From JAHEJB01 sp041748175 (GTDB lineage Bacteria > Bacteroidota > Rhodothermia > Rhodothermales > Rubricoccaceae): 64,000 nt of DNA. Below, piece by piece: positions 45,130 to 53,481 of the stretch (position 1 is the first letter of the stretch; each line of letters starts with the position of its first letter). The stretch spans positions 1 to 64,000 of the forward strand of contig JBGTDU010000044.1 of the NCBI GenBank assembly GCA_041748175.1. The letters run 5' to 3'. The position numbers and the translations under genes are program-made. A model generated the notes under the pieces. It saw only the letters and a list, made by a program, of their open reading frames with translations, made no database searches and had not been told where the DNA came from.

Positions 45130-46239
45130 ATCTACCGCTTCCTCCGCCCACTTCTTTTCCAGCTCGACGCCGAGTCGGCGCATGGACTTGGCGTTCGGGC
45201 GGCGCGGTTCGGAGAGATCTCGTCACCAATTGTTCGGGGATTGTTTCGGTTTGAAGATGAGCGGCTGGAGCAAACGCTTTGGCGTTCGGAGAGACGCCCC
45301 GGACTTCATTTTTCTAACCCGGTCGGGCTAGCAGCAGGCTTTGACAAGAACGCTGATCTTGCGCACTTCTGGCCGTCTATGGGTTTTGGGTTTGCCGAGG
45401 TGGGCTCGGTGACGGCACTCCCCAGCGCGGGCAATCCAAGGCCTCGCGCGTTCCGCCTTCCCGCCGACCGGGCGCTCATCAACCGGATGGGCCTCAACAA
45501 CGACGGCGTGGAGGTCATCGCGGCGCGTCTCGACGGACTCAAGAAACCAGCTGGTTTCGTCCTGGGCATCAACGTTGCCAAAACCCACGACGCCAACGTC
45601 TTCGGCGACGTGGCCATCGAGGATTTCCGGATGAGCGTCCATCGCCTTCTTCCCTTCGCGGATTACCTCGCGCTGAATATCTCCTGTCCGAATACCGCCG
45701 AAGGAAAAACCTTTGAAGAGCCGGACGCGCTGGATTCGCTCCTGACGGCTGTCATGGCAGAACGTGCGGCGCAACACTCTTCGGTTCCGGTCCTCGTCAA
45801 GTTCTCGCCACCCGTTTCGACCGACGACATGGGCAACGTAAACGAGCTGGTTGCCCTCTCACGACAACTCGGTGTGGAGGGCTTTGTCGCCACGAACACG
45901 GCGTCTGACCGAAAGAATCTCCGCTCTAGCAAAACACGGCTTGCAAATATCGGCAGCGGAGGCCTTAGCGGCCGCCCACTGGCTGAGCGGGCCTCGGCGC
46001 TGGTCCGTCATCTCTATCGCCAAACCGACGGGTCCATTCCGATCATTGGGGTCGGCGGAATCGACTCACCCGAGGCGGCCTACGAACGTGTCCGTGCAGG
46101 AGCATCGCTCATTCAACTCTACACGGGGCTTGTCTTCGAAGGACCGGCGCTCATCAAGCGGATCAACAAGGGGCTTGTGCGTTTCCTTGAGCGGGATGGG
46201 TTTGGGTCCATCAGTCAGGCAGTGGGGACTGAATCCTGA
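45130..46239 (+). CDS. pyrD: Dihydroorotate dehydrogenase, class 2-like, missing a normal start codon
   Basis: An FMN enzyme of pyrimidine synthesis that oxidises dihydroorotate to orotate. The frame from 45130 reads YRFLRPLLFQLDAESAHGL after codon ATC, exactly the class 2 (quinone-linked, membrane-associated) N-terminus, so ATC stands where ATG is expected. No ATG, GTG or TTG occurs in this frame until TTG at 45241, which would remove the N-terminal helices; a CTG at 45100 is in frame. Other motifs: NPVGLAAGFDKNAD, NRMGLNNDG, IIGVGGI and GASLIQLYTGLVFEGP. The active-site block is NISCPNTAEGKTFEE, with Cys186 where class 2 enzymes have Ser. Repeat element E6 ends directly before 45130. Confidence 0.85.
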   Translation: MYRFLRPLLFQLDAESAHGLGVRAARFGEISSPIVRGLFRFEDERLEQTLWRSERRPGLHFSNPVGLAAGFDKNADLAHFWPSMGFGFAEVGSVTALPSAGNPRPRAFRLPADRALINRMGLNNDGVEVIAARLDGLKKPAGFVLGINVAKTHDANVFGDVAIEDFRMSVHRLLPFADYLALNISCPNTAEGKTFEEPDALDSLLTAVMAERAAQHSSVPVLVKFSPPVSTDDMGNVNELVALSRQLGVEGFVATNTASDRKNLRSSKTRLANIGSGGLSGRPLAERASALVRHLYRQTDGSIPIIGVGGIDSPEAAYERVRAGASLIQLYTGLVFEGPALIKRINKGLVRFLERDGFGSISQAVGTES

Positions 46240-46548
46240 CCTCAATTCGACATCTCCGTAGGCGCATCCGTAGCCGTCACCGGGCCAAATCTCTCGTAAG
46301 TCTGTCACCACGTACTTAGCTTTATGGTGCTCTCAAGGAGCGTGTTGTGGCCGCCGTCGCTATGGATCCGCAATGTTGTCACCGCTTGCAGGTCGCGCTG
46401 AAAGCTTGCCGCTTCCGTGCCGTCGGTTGAGTGAGAGGAGCGGGGTATCTTCGGTGGGAAGAGAAACAGCCGATTCTGGCCGAAATTGATGCCCACGGAC
46501 CAGACAACACACAGCGAAACCGCCGATGCCGAATAGGCACCGTTCATT
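46240..46548. other. Spacer between pyrD and the CPBP gene
   Basis: 309 bp. I see no supported gene, clear terminator or repeat. It probably contains the promoter of the CPBP-protease gene. Confidence 0.55.
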
Positions 46549-47337
46549 ATGATAGACCGTGGACGTCGAGAATGGCAAGCCCTCCTGGCCGTGGCGCGGA
46601 AGCTGGATCGGCAGATGGTCGTGGTGCTCGTGGCGGCGGTGGTGCTCGTGTTCATTCAGTTGCAGTTCGGCAATCGGCGGTTCTTTTGGGAGCACATTTC
46701 GAAGGCAATAGACCCGGCGAATCAGGAACTCTTCGCCTGGATCTGGTGGTTTGGGATTCAGGGAATAACGGGCTTTCTCGTCCCCGTCTTGATCTTGACG
46801 CTCGGCTTCAAACGGAAGCCCTCCGAGATCGGCCTCGGCCTCGGCGACTGGAAGCTGGCGTCCGCGTTAGCCATCGTCTATGCGGTGCCGGTGGTCATCG
46901 GAACGTGGATCCTCTCCAATGGCGGGGACTTCCAGGCGCAGTACCCCCACTTCGAGGGCGCGGAGTCAAAATGGACCGTTTTCCTCGTCTACGAGGCCGC
47001 CTTCCTCTTTTACTGGCTCGGTTGGGAATACCTCTGGCGCGGCTTTGTCCTCTTCGGCACCGCGCCGGCCTTCGGCGTGGGTGCCATCTTTGTTCAGATG
47101 GTCCCTTTCGCGATACTCCACGCTGGTAAACCTGCCGCCGAAGCCTACCTCAGCATCCTCGGCGGATTGGCCCTCGGCGCCCTGGTCTGGCGGTGCCGCT
47201 CGTTCTGGATCGCTATCCCCATCCACGCCTTTCAAATGTTCATGCTGGATTTCTGGTGCACACTCCGGGCGCGATCTGGCGCTGCTGGAATCGGGCTGGA
47301 CGCACTGATGGACGCGCTAAAAGGAATCGTCCGGTAA
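46549..47337 (+). CDS. CPBP-family intramembrane protease
   Basis: A 262-residue membrane protein with six to eight hydrophobic segments and the CPBP (CAAX protease/bacteriocin-processing, Abi) motif: E-x-x-x-R in WEYLWRGFVLFG, a later His in PFAILHAGKPAAE and the C-terminal AIPIHAFQMF. The ATG at 46549 is followed by a charged N-terminus and the first helix. The second Glu of the common EExxxR form is Tyr here. Substrate unknown. It is followed by a small exported protein gene after 19 bp. Confidence 0.75.
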   Translation: MIDRGRREWQALLAVARKLDRQMVVVLVAAVVLVFIQLQFGNRRFFWEHISKAIDPANQELFAWIWWFGIQGITGFLVPVLILTLGFKRKPSEIGLGLGDWKLASALAIVYAVPVVIGTWILSNGGDFQAQYPHFEGAESKWTVFLVYEAAFLFYWLGWEYLWRGFVLFGTAPAFGVGAIFVQMVPFAILHAGKPAAEAYLSILGGLALGALVWRCRSFWIAIPIHAFQMFMLDFWCTLRARSGAAGIGLDALMDALKGIVR

Positions 47338-47356
47338 CTATCGATTTGGAACCTCT

Positions 47357-47815
47357 ATGTCCCGCACGCTTCCCGGATTACTTAGGCTCTTCTTCCTTCT
47401 CGTCATCGGCGGTTGGCCTTCGTCGGCGGAACCATGCGATCCGAATTGCAACGACCTTGTCGCCATTACCGTGGGCGCTCCGACCGCGCTAGGCACGACG
47501 ATCTTCGCGCCCCTCGTCGCCAACGTGATTGATGACAAAAACAACGACCCGTACTGGATTGCTGTCGGAGCGACGGCCCTGGCATCTACGGCGGGGGTCT
47601 TCATCGTGAAATCAGTTGCACATACGGACGATCTTGGTGTTGCTCCAACGATCCTCGTTCCGGCCTTGATGGGCTCCGCCGCTACGTTTCTGATCTATCA
47701 GTTCTGGCCCCGAGGGCCGGACGAACAGGCCGAGGCCGGGACTTTGGAGACTTTCGATTTCGCCGTGATGCCTACGACCAACGGCGCAACCATGTCCTTC
47801 CGATGGCGGTTCTGA
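47357..47815 (+). CDS. Small exported or membrane protein, unrecognised
   Basis: A 152-residue protein with an N-terminal signal-like hydrophobic segment (LLRLFFLLVIGGWPSSAEP), two Cys just after it (CDPNC), and two further hydrophobic stretches (about residues 66-83 and 92-112). The C-terminus ends FRWRF, aromatic as in outer-membrane proteins, but the protein is short. No family recognised. It is 19 bp after the CPBP-protease gene and probably co-transcribed with it. Confidence 0.55.
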   Translation: MSRTLPGLLRLFFLLVIGGWPSSAEPCDPNCNDLVAITVGAPTALGTTIFAPLVANVIDDKNNDPYWIAVGATALASTAGVFIVKSVAHTDDLGVAPTILVPALMGSAATFLIYQFWPRGPDEQAEAGTLETFDFAVMPTTNGATMSFRWRF

Positions 47816-47872
47816 ACGAAAGCACGAGCGGCCCGGATGTGCATGACGGAAACCAGCTTGAATTGAGTCGCA

Positions 47873-47880
47873 TACGTTTG
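47873..47880 (+). promoter_or_regulatory. Possible -7 element (TACGTTTG) before the PPC gene
   Basis: TACGTTTG matches the Bacteroidota -7 consensus TAnnTTTG and lies 54 bp upstream of the PPC-protein ATG. No TTG at the expected -33 distance is seen, so this is weak. Confidence 0.3.
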
Positions 47881-47934
47881 CCGGTATGCCGCCGTTGTGC
47901 GAACGCACTAGCCTCTCACCCAACTTTAACCACT

Positions 47935-48636
47935 ATGAAATTCATTCCGCTCGCGCTTCTCCTGCTCGCTCCCCTGGCCTCCGCCCAAACCTATAGCGGC
48001 ACGCTTGGCCCCAACGACTTAACACGCGAAGGCGGTGCCTACTACGACGCATTCACGTTTCAGGCCCGCATGGACGAGATGGTGAAGGTTCGCATGACCG
48101 GAACCGACTTCGACACCTACCTCCTCGTCGTTCCCCCGTCGGACGGCCAGCCGTTCACCAACGACGACTTCGACGGTGTGAGCGTTTCCCAGATAGAATT
48201 CCTCGCACGCGAGCAGGGCACCTACACGATTCAGGCCTCCGCGTATTCGAGCGGGCTAACGGGAGCCTACGAAGTAGAGGTGACGCTCGGCCCAATCGCC
48301 AACGTCGAGGCCATCGAAGGCCGCCTCGTGCCGGGTGACGAGCAGGCGATCAAAGGCGAGTATTACGATGAGATCTCCGTACAGGGCGGCAGCGGCGGCC
48401 AGATATCGTTTGAGCTGTTGTCGTTCGGCTTCGACGGCTTTCTCGTGGTTCGCAGCCCATCAGGACAACTGTTCCGAAACGACGACGCTATGGGAGTTTC
48501 ATTTGATGGTGGAGGCGCGAGGATGTCCATAGTCGAGCCGATGCCGAACGCGGCTGGCAGATGGACCGTCTACGCCACATCCTTGAGCCCCGACGAGGTT
48601 GGCGCCTATGATCTCCGGATCATCCGAACAGACTGA
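47935..48636 (+). CDS. Exported protein with two PPC domains
   Basis: A 233-residue exported protein. The ATG at 47935 gives a clean signal peptide (KFIPLALLLLAPLASAQ), so I discard longer frames. The mature part is two bacterial pre-peptidase C-terminal (PPC) domains: DLTREGGAYYDAFTFQARM ... GTDFDTYLLVV ... FTNDDFDGVS, and a second copy with GEYYDEISVQ ... GFLVVRSPSGQLFRNDD. PPC domains usually hang from secreted peptidases; here they stand alone. Function unknown. It is followed 13 bp later by an acetyltransferase gene. Confidence 0.75.
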   Translation: MKFIPLALLLLAPLASAQTYSGTLGPNDLTREGGAYYDAFTFQARMDEMVKVRMTGTDFDTYLLVVPPSDGQPFTNDDFDGVSVSQIEFLAREQGTYTIQASAYSSGLTGAYEVEVTLGPIANVEAIEGRLVPGDEQAIKGEYYDEISVQGGSGGQISFELLSFGFDGFLVVRSPSGQLFRNDDAMGVSFDGGGARMSIVEPMPNAAGRWTVYATSLSPDEVGAYDLRIIRTD

Positions 48637-48649
48637 AATCCGATCCGCC

Positions 48650-49081
48650 ATGGCTACGCCCGCCCGGCCCGACGATCTCGCAGGCATCGTCGGCCTCCTC
48701 GCCGACGCGGACCTTTACCACGACGATCTCACGCCCGGGCACATGCGCCACTTCCTGACGATCCGAGAAGGCGATGACCTGATCGGTGCTGTCGGATTGG
48801 AAGTGTTTGGTTCCGATGCGTTGTTGCGCTCCCTGGTCGTAGCGCCGGGCCATCGCGGTGAGGGCTTGGGCGTTCAGTTGGTGGAAGGCATCGAAACGCA
48901 CGCACACGAATGTGCCGTAACCTCGCTGTACCTCCTGACGACCACCGCCGACCGCTTCTTTGATCTCCTTGGCTACGAGCGGATTGACCGCGCGTCCGTG
49001 CCGGAGTCTATTGGCGCGACGACGGAGTTTGTATCGTTCTGCCCGGATTCGGCGGTGTGTATGGCGAAGATGCTGTGCTAG
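48650..49081 (+). CDS. ArsN2-like GNAT acetyltransferase
   Basis: A 143-residue GNAT protein. ATARPDD-type start, then LLRSLVVAPGHRGEGLGVQLVEGIE with the CoA loop and LYLLTTTADRFFDLLGYERIDR, then the tail EFVSFCPDSAVCMAK. This pattern matches the ArsN2 group found in arsenic-resistance loci. No ars gene is nearby, so the biological role is open. I chose the ATG at 48650 because the longer frame from 48599 overlaps the previous gene. It is convergent with, and overlaps by 4 bp, the next gene. Confidence 0.7.
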   Translation: MATPARPDDLAGIVGLLADADLYHDDLTPGHMRHFLTIREGDDLIGAVGLEVFGSDALLRSLVVAPGHRGEGLGVQLVEGIETHAHECAVTSLYLLTTTADRFFDLLGYERIDRASVPESIGATTEFVSFCPDSAVCMAKMLC

Positions 49082-49653
49082 CGGCCGACGACGAGTTGGA
49101 ACACCGGCGCGATCGAGATGCCCCTCTGGTTTCCACTACGTTCTTCGTGAGAGAAACCGAGTTGTATTTCTCCTCCGAACGCCACTACTCGACTCACTTT
49201 GAGTTGCCCGCCAACCAGGATGCCGAACGCGGAAACTGAACCTTTGTCGTCATGCAGCAACCAGTGACGTGCAACTGAACCTCCGACGTATAAAGCTCCT
49301 GGCCCCGGAGACGCGGCTTTGACGAGGTCTACAGTCGCCGTCACTCCGACTCCAAAGACGTCGTTGTCAAATTCCCGCTCGACTGGGCACGGGCCTGCGA
49401 TTGGACAGATCGAATACCGCACAGTGCGACGGGCCCGCCACAGGATGTACGGTTCGATGGACGGTCGAATGCCAAGTGGAACATGAACCCGCGCCTGGCC
49501 ATGGAAAGCCGTTTCCCCTGAGAGCGTGAACGACGGCCCCGTAAGAACCCGGACACCCAATGCTTCATAGCTCGACTGACTCTGGGCGGTTGGAAGCAGC
49601 CCACACAGGAGCACGATGGAACACAGACGGACGGCTAGTTGAAGAGCACGCAT
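49078..49653 (-). CDS. Predicted outer-membrane beta-barrel protein
   Basis: A 191-residue exported protein. The ATG at 49653 gives a good signal peptide (AVRLCSIVLLCGLLPTAQSQ). A longer frame would include the translated REP repeat (RHPREGGDPF) and is rejected. The mature part has alternating strands such as VHVPLGIRPSIEPYILWR and ALYVGGSVARHWLL. Four extra residues after FQL (VVGR) make the end less typical of a barrel. Convergent with the GNAT gene. No family recognised. Confidence 0.55.
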   Translation of the reverse strand: MRALQLAVRLCSIVLLCGLLPTAQSQSSYEALGVRVLTGPSFTLSGETAFHGQARVHVPLGIRPSIEPYILWRARRTVRYSICPIAGPCPVEREFDNDVFGVGVTATVDLVKAASPGPGALYVGGSVARHWLLHDDKGSVSAFGILVGGQLKVSRVVAFGGEIQLGFSHEERSGNQRGISIAPVFQLVVGR

Positions 49654-49712
49654 TTCATTTTCCGCTTGACTATCCAGTGCCTGTTGCGTGGAAGCTAACC
49701 TGCCGAATGGGT

Positions 49713-49728
49713 CCCCGCCTTCGCGGGG
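49713..49728. repeat. REP-like hairpin CCCCGC-CTTC-GCGGGG
   Basis: A perfect 6-bp stem with a 4-base loop within GTCCCCGCCTTCGCGGGGAT, followed by GACG. This is the common dispersed word whose translation is RHPREGGDPF. It lies between two minus-strand genes encoding exported proteins. Confidence 0.7.
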
Positions 49729-49786
49729 ATGACGTTCGGGTGGGGTTCGCATACGGAAGGAATACGACAAACCGCACCGTTATGCC

Positions 49787-50824
49787 CTACCAGTTATACC
49801 CCAACGAAATAAGCTGCCCGGTTCCAAAGCCGGTATCGAGCGGCAGCATTGCATAGTCGAGACGGAACGCACCCACGACCAGCCCTGCTCCCACGGAAAT
49901 ACTCCGAACCGGATCGCCCGGAACGTAGCCGCCGCGCAGCGTGAGCATGTCGAAAAGCGTGGCCTCGCCGCCGAGGTGGATTTGCGTGGGGTCGGCTTGC
50001 TCGAAGCGATGAACGACCTCCGCATGTAGCGCTGTTGTAAGGAGCGCATTGCTCTCGGTGGTAGCAATCAGACGAAACGGACGAAGCGAAATACCGCCAC
50101 GAAACGTTGTTGGGAGCGGCGTTGCCTCAGTATCCAGCGCGTTCATATCGCCGAGATGCTGCACAGCGCCGCCGATACGGAACCCATCCATAGCCTCGAG
50201 CTGCACGCCGCCATCGAAGGCGAAGCCAGTGGCCGAAGAGTCGAAGACGCGCTCCGAGAGGACTTTGCCGGCTATGCCAATCTGAAGAGGGCCAAACTGT
50301 CTCGCAACACCCGCTCCCACGGCAAGGTATTGGACATCGAACGTGCCTTCCGCCGGGCCGGGGTTTTCGCGGGCGTCCAGGTCGCCGGAGGAGGTCGACA
50401 AAACATAGAGCCCCGCGCCTGCTTTCTCGCCCAGCCCAAACCGGCCAGCCACGCCTACCGTTCGGGCACCGCCGATCCAGTCCTGAAAAGTGAGGGCCAA
50501 ACCGTTCGCGTTGCCCGAGGCAAGTCCAGCCGGGTTGAAGAGCGGCGCAAAAGGTCCAATGCCGGAAGCCGAATAGGCTCCTCCGGCAGCCTGCCCTGCC
50601 GGGTCGGGATCGAGGGTGAGAAACGCGAGGCCGGCACCTTGCGAGGATGCTGGATTGACAAGGAGAAGTGCCAGAAGGACCGCGGACGGCAGACGGCAGA
50701 TGGCAATGAAAATTGCGGTCGGCGGTCGGCGGTCGGCGGGGTAAGGCGTGCTCGCCGAAAGAAAAGGCGTTGGCTTCTCCATCGTCTGCAATCGGCGGTC
50801 GGCGGTCGTGGCAACGCTGCTCAT
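49787..50824 (-). CDS. PorV/PorQ-like outer-membrane barrel
   Basis: A protein of up to 345 residues. After the signal peptide (ending LLVNPASSQ) it has the PorV/PorQ start pattern: LTLDPDPAGQAAGGAYSASG, FAPLFNPAGLASG, then repeated strands, ending ISLGYNW. The ATG at 50824 overlaps the TGA of the upstream paralogue (ATGA). Residues 1 to about 50 are encoded by heptad element E7, including part of the signal peptide core, so the real start is uncertain. It is the last of a four-gene cluster with another PorV-like barrel, a propeller protein and a lipoprotein. Function may be in T9SS cargo handling or surface assembly; inference. Confidence 0.7.
   Translation of the reverse strand: MSSVATTADRRLQTMEKPTPFLSASTPYPADRRPPTAIFIAICRLPSAVLLALLLVNPASSQGAGLAFLTLDPDPAGQAAGGAYSASGIGPFAPLFNPAGLASGNANGLALTFQDWIGGARTVGVAGRFGLGEKAGAGLYVLSTSSGDLDARENPGPAEGTFDVQYLAVGAGVARQFGPLQIGIAGKVLSERVFDSSATGFAFDGGVQLEAMDGFRIGGAVQHLGDMNALDTEATPLPTTFRGGISLRPFRLIATTESNALLTTALHAEVVHRFEQADPTQIHLGGEATLFDMLTLRGGYVPGDPVRSISVGAGLVVGAFRLDYAMLPLDTGFGTGQLISLGYNW
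50677..50820. repeat. Heptad-repeat element E7 (inside the N-terminal coding region)
   Basis: On the minus strand, directly after the TGA at 50823-50821, come 7-base steps including ACCGCCG, ACCGCCG, ATTGCAG. After a core of about 40 bp come GCCGACC three times and CATCTGC, CGTCTGC, CGTCCGC. Partly direct, partly inverted. It is translated as the leader and signal peptide of the PorV-like protein. Confidence 0.75.
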
Positions 50825-51843
50825 AGCTCAACGTGCAACGTAACGACGTGCATCACTCCGTTGGCAAAAGGCTCCAGGACAGCCGCATAGTCCAGGCGTG
50901 CGTTGAGGTCGCCGAACTGCTGCTTGATTGCGAAGCCTGCGCTGGGCGTGGCCTCGCCAAGCGAGCCCACACCCAATCGGTCGTATCCAATTCGGAGGGC
51001 AAAAGGCTCGGCGAGCCAATACTCGGCGCCGACCCGCGCCATCACTTGCGACAGCCTGAGTTCGTCCGTGGTGGTGGTTGGAACCGGTGTCCCGGCAATC
51101 ACACCAATGCCCGAAACCGTTTCCACATCAGCCGACTGGATTTGTGATTCGACTTCGGCGGAGATCATCCCGCGCCCCGTGGGCAGCTGATAGGCGGCGC
51201 CAAGCCGAAAACGAATCGGGAATTTGTCGTTCGTCTGGCTACCAGCGTCGCCGAGCAATGCCGACGTATCCCAGTCGTACTTCGCGAGGAGATCGTCAAC
51301 GGCCAAGCCGACCGCCAGCTGCTCCGAGAGCTTGGCCGTGGTACCGAGCGATAAGCCCAACGATGTTGGCGAATCGACGCCATCGAATAAATCGGCGCGG
51401 TAGATGCGAAGCCCCAGGCCCGCCGAAATGCGTTCAGATACGCGGGTTCCAAACGCCAGGAAGAATGCGTATTCGTTCGTCGAGTAGTCCTCCGTGTGAT
51501 AGCCGCTTCCGTCACGACCATCGATGCCCGACACGCCTCCGTGAATGACGCCGCCAGCCACACCCGCGCGCGGACGCAGCGGCGCAGCGAACTGTAGGTG
51601 TTGCAACTGCCGGTCGAACGACATGACCGCCGCCGAAACATCCAGACTCTGCGCGGCGGAGTAGGGCGCGAGTGCGGGGTTGTGGTACGGACTCGCATAG
51701 CCAAACACATCAGCCGTATGCGTACCGCCCATCGCCATGGACCGCGCGCCAAATCCAAAGCGCGCAAATGAGCCCGCGTACTGCGCGTGGGCCTGCGCTC
51801 CAAACGCTGCTAAAAGGAAAACCAGGGTCAGTTTCTTCATCAC
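50821..51843 (-). CDS. PorV/PorQ-like outer-membrane barrel (first of pair)
   Basis: A 340-residue exported barrel. The signal peptide KKLTLVFLLAAFGAQAHAQ is followed by the family pattern FGFGARSMAMGGTHTA and YASPYHNPALAPYSAAQS. The later sequence is repetitive beta-strand, ending HVVTLHVEL. It lies 1 bp after the stop of the propeller gene and overlaps the next PorV-like gene by 4 bp, so the set is one operon. It is a different sequence from porV near porU. Confidence 0.75.
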   Translation of the reverse strand: MMKKLTLVFLLAAFGAQAHAQYAGSFARFGFGARSMAMGGTHTADVFGYASPYHNPALAPYSAAQSLDVSAAVMSFDRQLQHLQFAAPLRPRAGVAGGVIHGGVSGIDGRDGSGYHTEDYSTNEYAFFLAFGTRVSERISAGLGLRIYRADLFDGVDSPTSLGLSLGTTAKLSEQLAVGLAVDDLLAKYDWDTSALLGDAGSQTNDKFPIRFRLGAAYQLPTGRGMISAEVESQIQSADVETVSGIGVIAGTPVPTTTTDELRLSQVMARVGAEYWLAEPFALRIGYDRLGVGSLGEATPSAGFAIKQQFGDLNARLDYAAVLEPFANGVMHVVTLHVEL

Positions 51844-51844
51844 G

Positions 51845-53479
51845 TTACCTCAGCACCAGAATCTTGCCGGTCGACTCACGCCCACCCACATCAACAACGT
51901 AGAAGTACGTCCCGTTCGCGATCCGCGTGCCGTTGTCCGAGAGCCCATCCCACAAGAGCTCATTTGCCCCAGCACGGACGGGCGCCTCGATCTCGCGCAC
52001 GAGTTGCATCCCGAAATCAAAGACGCGGAGATTGGCAGTTCCATCTGCCGTCAGATCGACACGGATGCGGCAGAATCCATCCACACCAGGCGTGAAGGGG
52101 TTAGGATAGGCGTACGAATCAACGGTCGGGACGCCCTCTGTTGGGATCGTGGGATTGGTGGGCACGTTCACGCGGAACGCCGTCCATGTTGTTCCGTTGT
52201 CGGTGCTCTTCAAAAGGCCGTCTCCGTGGCCCGCCCAGAGTACACCATCCGGCGTTCCATCCTCCTGAAGGGCGACTGCGAACACGCCGGAGCCCGCGTC
52301 CACAGGAATGATGTTTCCCGCCGGGTCCATGAAGGTGGTAATCGTGCGCCACGTGTCGCCACCGTTTTCGGAGAGGTACAGGCCATCCCTTCCCGCGACG
52401 TAGACGCGATCGCCGTGAAAGGTCGTGTCAAAGATGCGCGCATTGGTGATCAGCTTGGGGACGAAGATCGGGTCGCCGTTCTCGTCGTCGCCAAGCCATA
52501 CCGTGAGGTTGAGTTCCTCGGCCGGGTCATCCGCAGGCCAGCCGATGATCCAGACAGGATTGCGCGGATTCTCGGGCGAACCCACGGCGAAGGCTGGATC
52601 GCCAATCGGCTGCTCCTCAATCGACACGACAAAATTGCCTCCGATGCTTCGTTCCGTTCCATCCTTCGCAAACCGCCGCCACGCGCGATCACCGGAAATA
52701 GGGTCGATGTCACTTGTGTCGGAGCGACTCACTCCGGCTGCGGTGCCAGCCCAAACCGTCCCTGCCTCATCGACAAGAACCGAGAAACCGAGGAAGCCAT
52801 TCTGCTGCTGTCCTCCATCGATTGGAGCGTAGCGAAAATCGTAAACCGTTTGAGGGTCAATTCGGTCCGTGGTGTCGGGCGGCAAGACGATGCGCTCCCA
52901 GGTTGCTCCTCTGTCCTCGCTTCGGCGAACACCGCTGGCAAATCCGGCCACCCACACGTCGCCGGTCACGGGGTCGTAATCGATGTCGAATGGTGCGCTT
53001 TGCTGCGGAACGATAACAGGAAGCGCTTCGAGTGTGGAAATTCCATACAACAATGTGTCGTCGTCCTGGGCGTCGAGTTGCGGGAAGCGGTAGGTCCAGG
53101 TCTGGCCTGCGTCCTCCGAGAAGGCGAAGCCCGCCGCGGTTTGAGGGTTGCCATCACTGTCGCTGTCCACAAAGCCCAGGCCCGTCCAGATCACATCGCC
53201 TTCTACGTCCATGGAAAAGATGGTGACACGGCCGGAGGCGTTGGGCTCGAAAGCCGGATCGTCAATGCTCGTAAAGGTCTGGCCGTCGTCCGTGAAAATG
53301 AGCAGCGGCCCCGAGTAGAGGCGTCCGCCCTCCACCGCGAGGTTTGAGCTTCCGTTCCGGGCACCGATGGGTAGGCCCTCGAACGTGGCGCCCCCGCTGA
53401 AGATGGGTTGTGCGCCGACGGCATGCGCACCCGCGAGCGCTGCAATCCCCAAAGCCAAAAGAAGGTTTGACAGGCGCAC
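51845..53479 (-). CDS. Exported sortilin/BNR-like propeller protein with FlgD-like C-terminal domain
   Basis: A 544-residue exported protein. The signal peptide (NLLLALGIAALAGAHAVGAQ) leads into several BNR/sortilin-type blades with S-x-D-x-G-x-T-W boxes (FSEDAGQTWTYRF, SEDRGATWERI, SENGGDTWRTI, STDNGTTWTAF). From about residue 455 a FlgD-like/T9SS-type tail follows: YAYPNPFTPG, LRVFDFGMQLVREIE, ending NGTYFYVVDVGGRESTGKILVLR. It is therefore likely a surface or secreted protein whose tail is recognised by the T9SS. The ligand is unknown. It is 2 bp after the lipoprotein and 1 bp before the first PorV-like gene. Confidence 0.75.
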   Translation of the reverse strand: MRLSNLLLALGIAALAGAHAVGAQPIFSGGATFEGLPIGARNGSSNLAVEGGRLYSGPLLIFTDDGQTFTSIDDPAFEPNASGRVTIFSMDVEGDVIWTGLGFVDSDSDGNPQTAAGFAFSEDAGQTWTYRFPQLDAQDDDTLLYGISTLEALPVIVPQQSAPFDIDYDPVTGDVWVAGFASGVRRSEDRGATWERIVLPPDTTDRIDPQTVYDFRYAPIDGGQQQNGFLGFSVLVDEAGTVWAGTAAGVSRSDTSDIDPISGDRAWRRFAKDGTERSIGGNFVVSIEEQPIGDPAFAVGSPENPRNPVWIIGWPADDPAEELNLTVWLGDDENGDPIFVPKLITNARIFDTTFHGDRVYVAGRDGLYLSENGGDTWRTITTFMDPAGNIIPVDAGSGVFAVALQEDGTPDGVLWAGHGDGLLKSTDNGTTWTAFRVNVPTNPTIPTEGVPTVDSYAYPNPFTPGVDGFCRIRVDLTADGTANLRVFDFGMQLVREIEAPVRAGANELLWDGLSDNGTRIANGTYFYVVDVGGRESTGKILVLR

Positions 53480-53481
53480 AG

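Noticed and set aside
49654..49770. N-terminal extension of the barrel protein at 49078-49653
   Set aside because: It translates the REP word (RHPREGGDPF), a well-known false extension, and sits before a clean signal peptide.
51737..53347. Long plus-strand open frame opposite the propeller gene
   Set aside because: It mirrors a real exported protein on the minus strand; its translation has no domain or signal features and is rich in Arg, Val and Gly as expected of an antisense frame.
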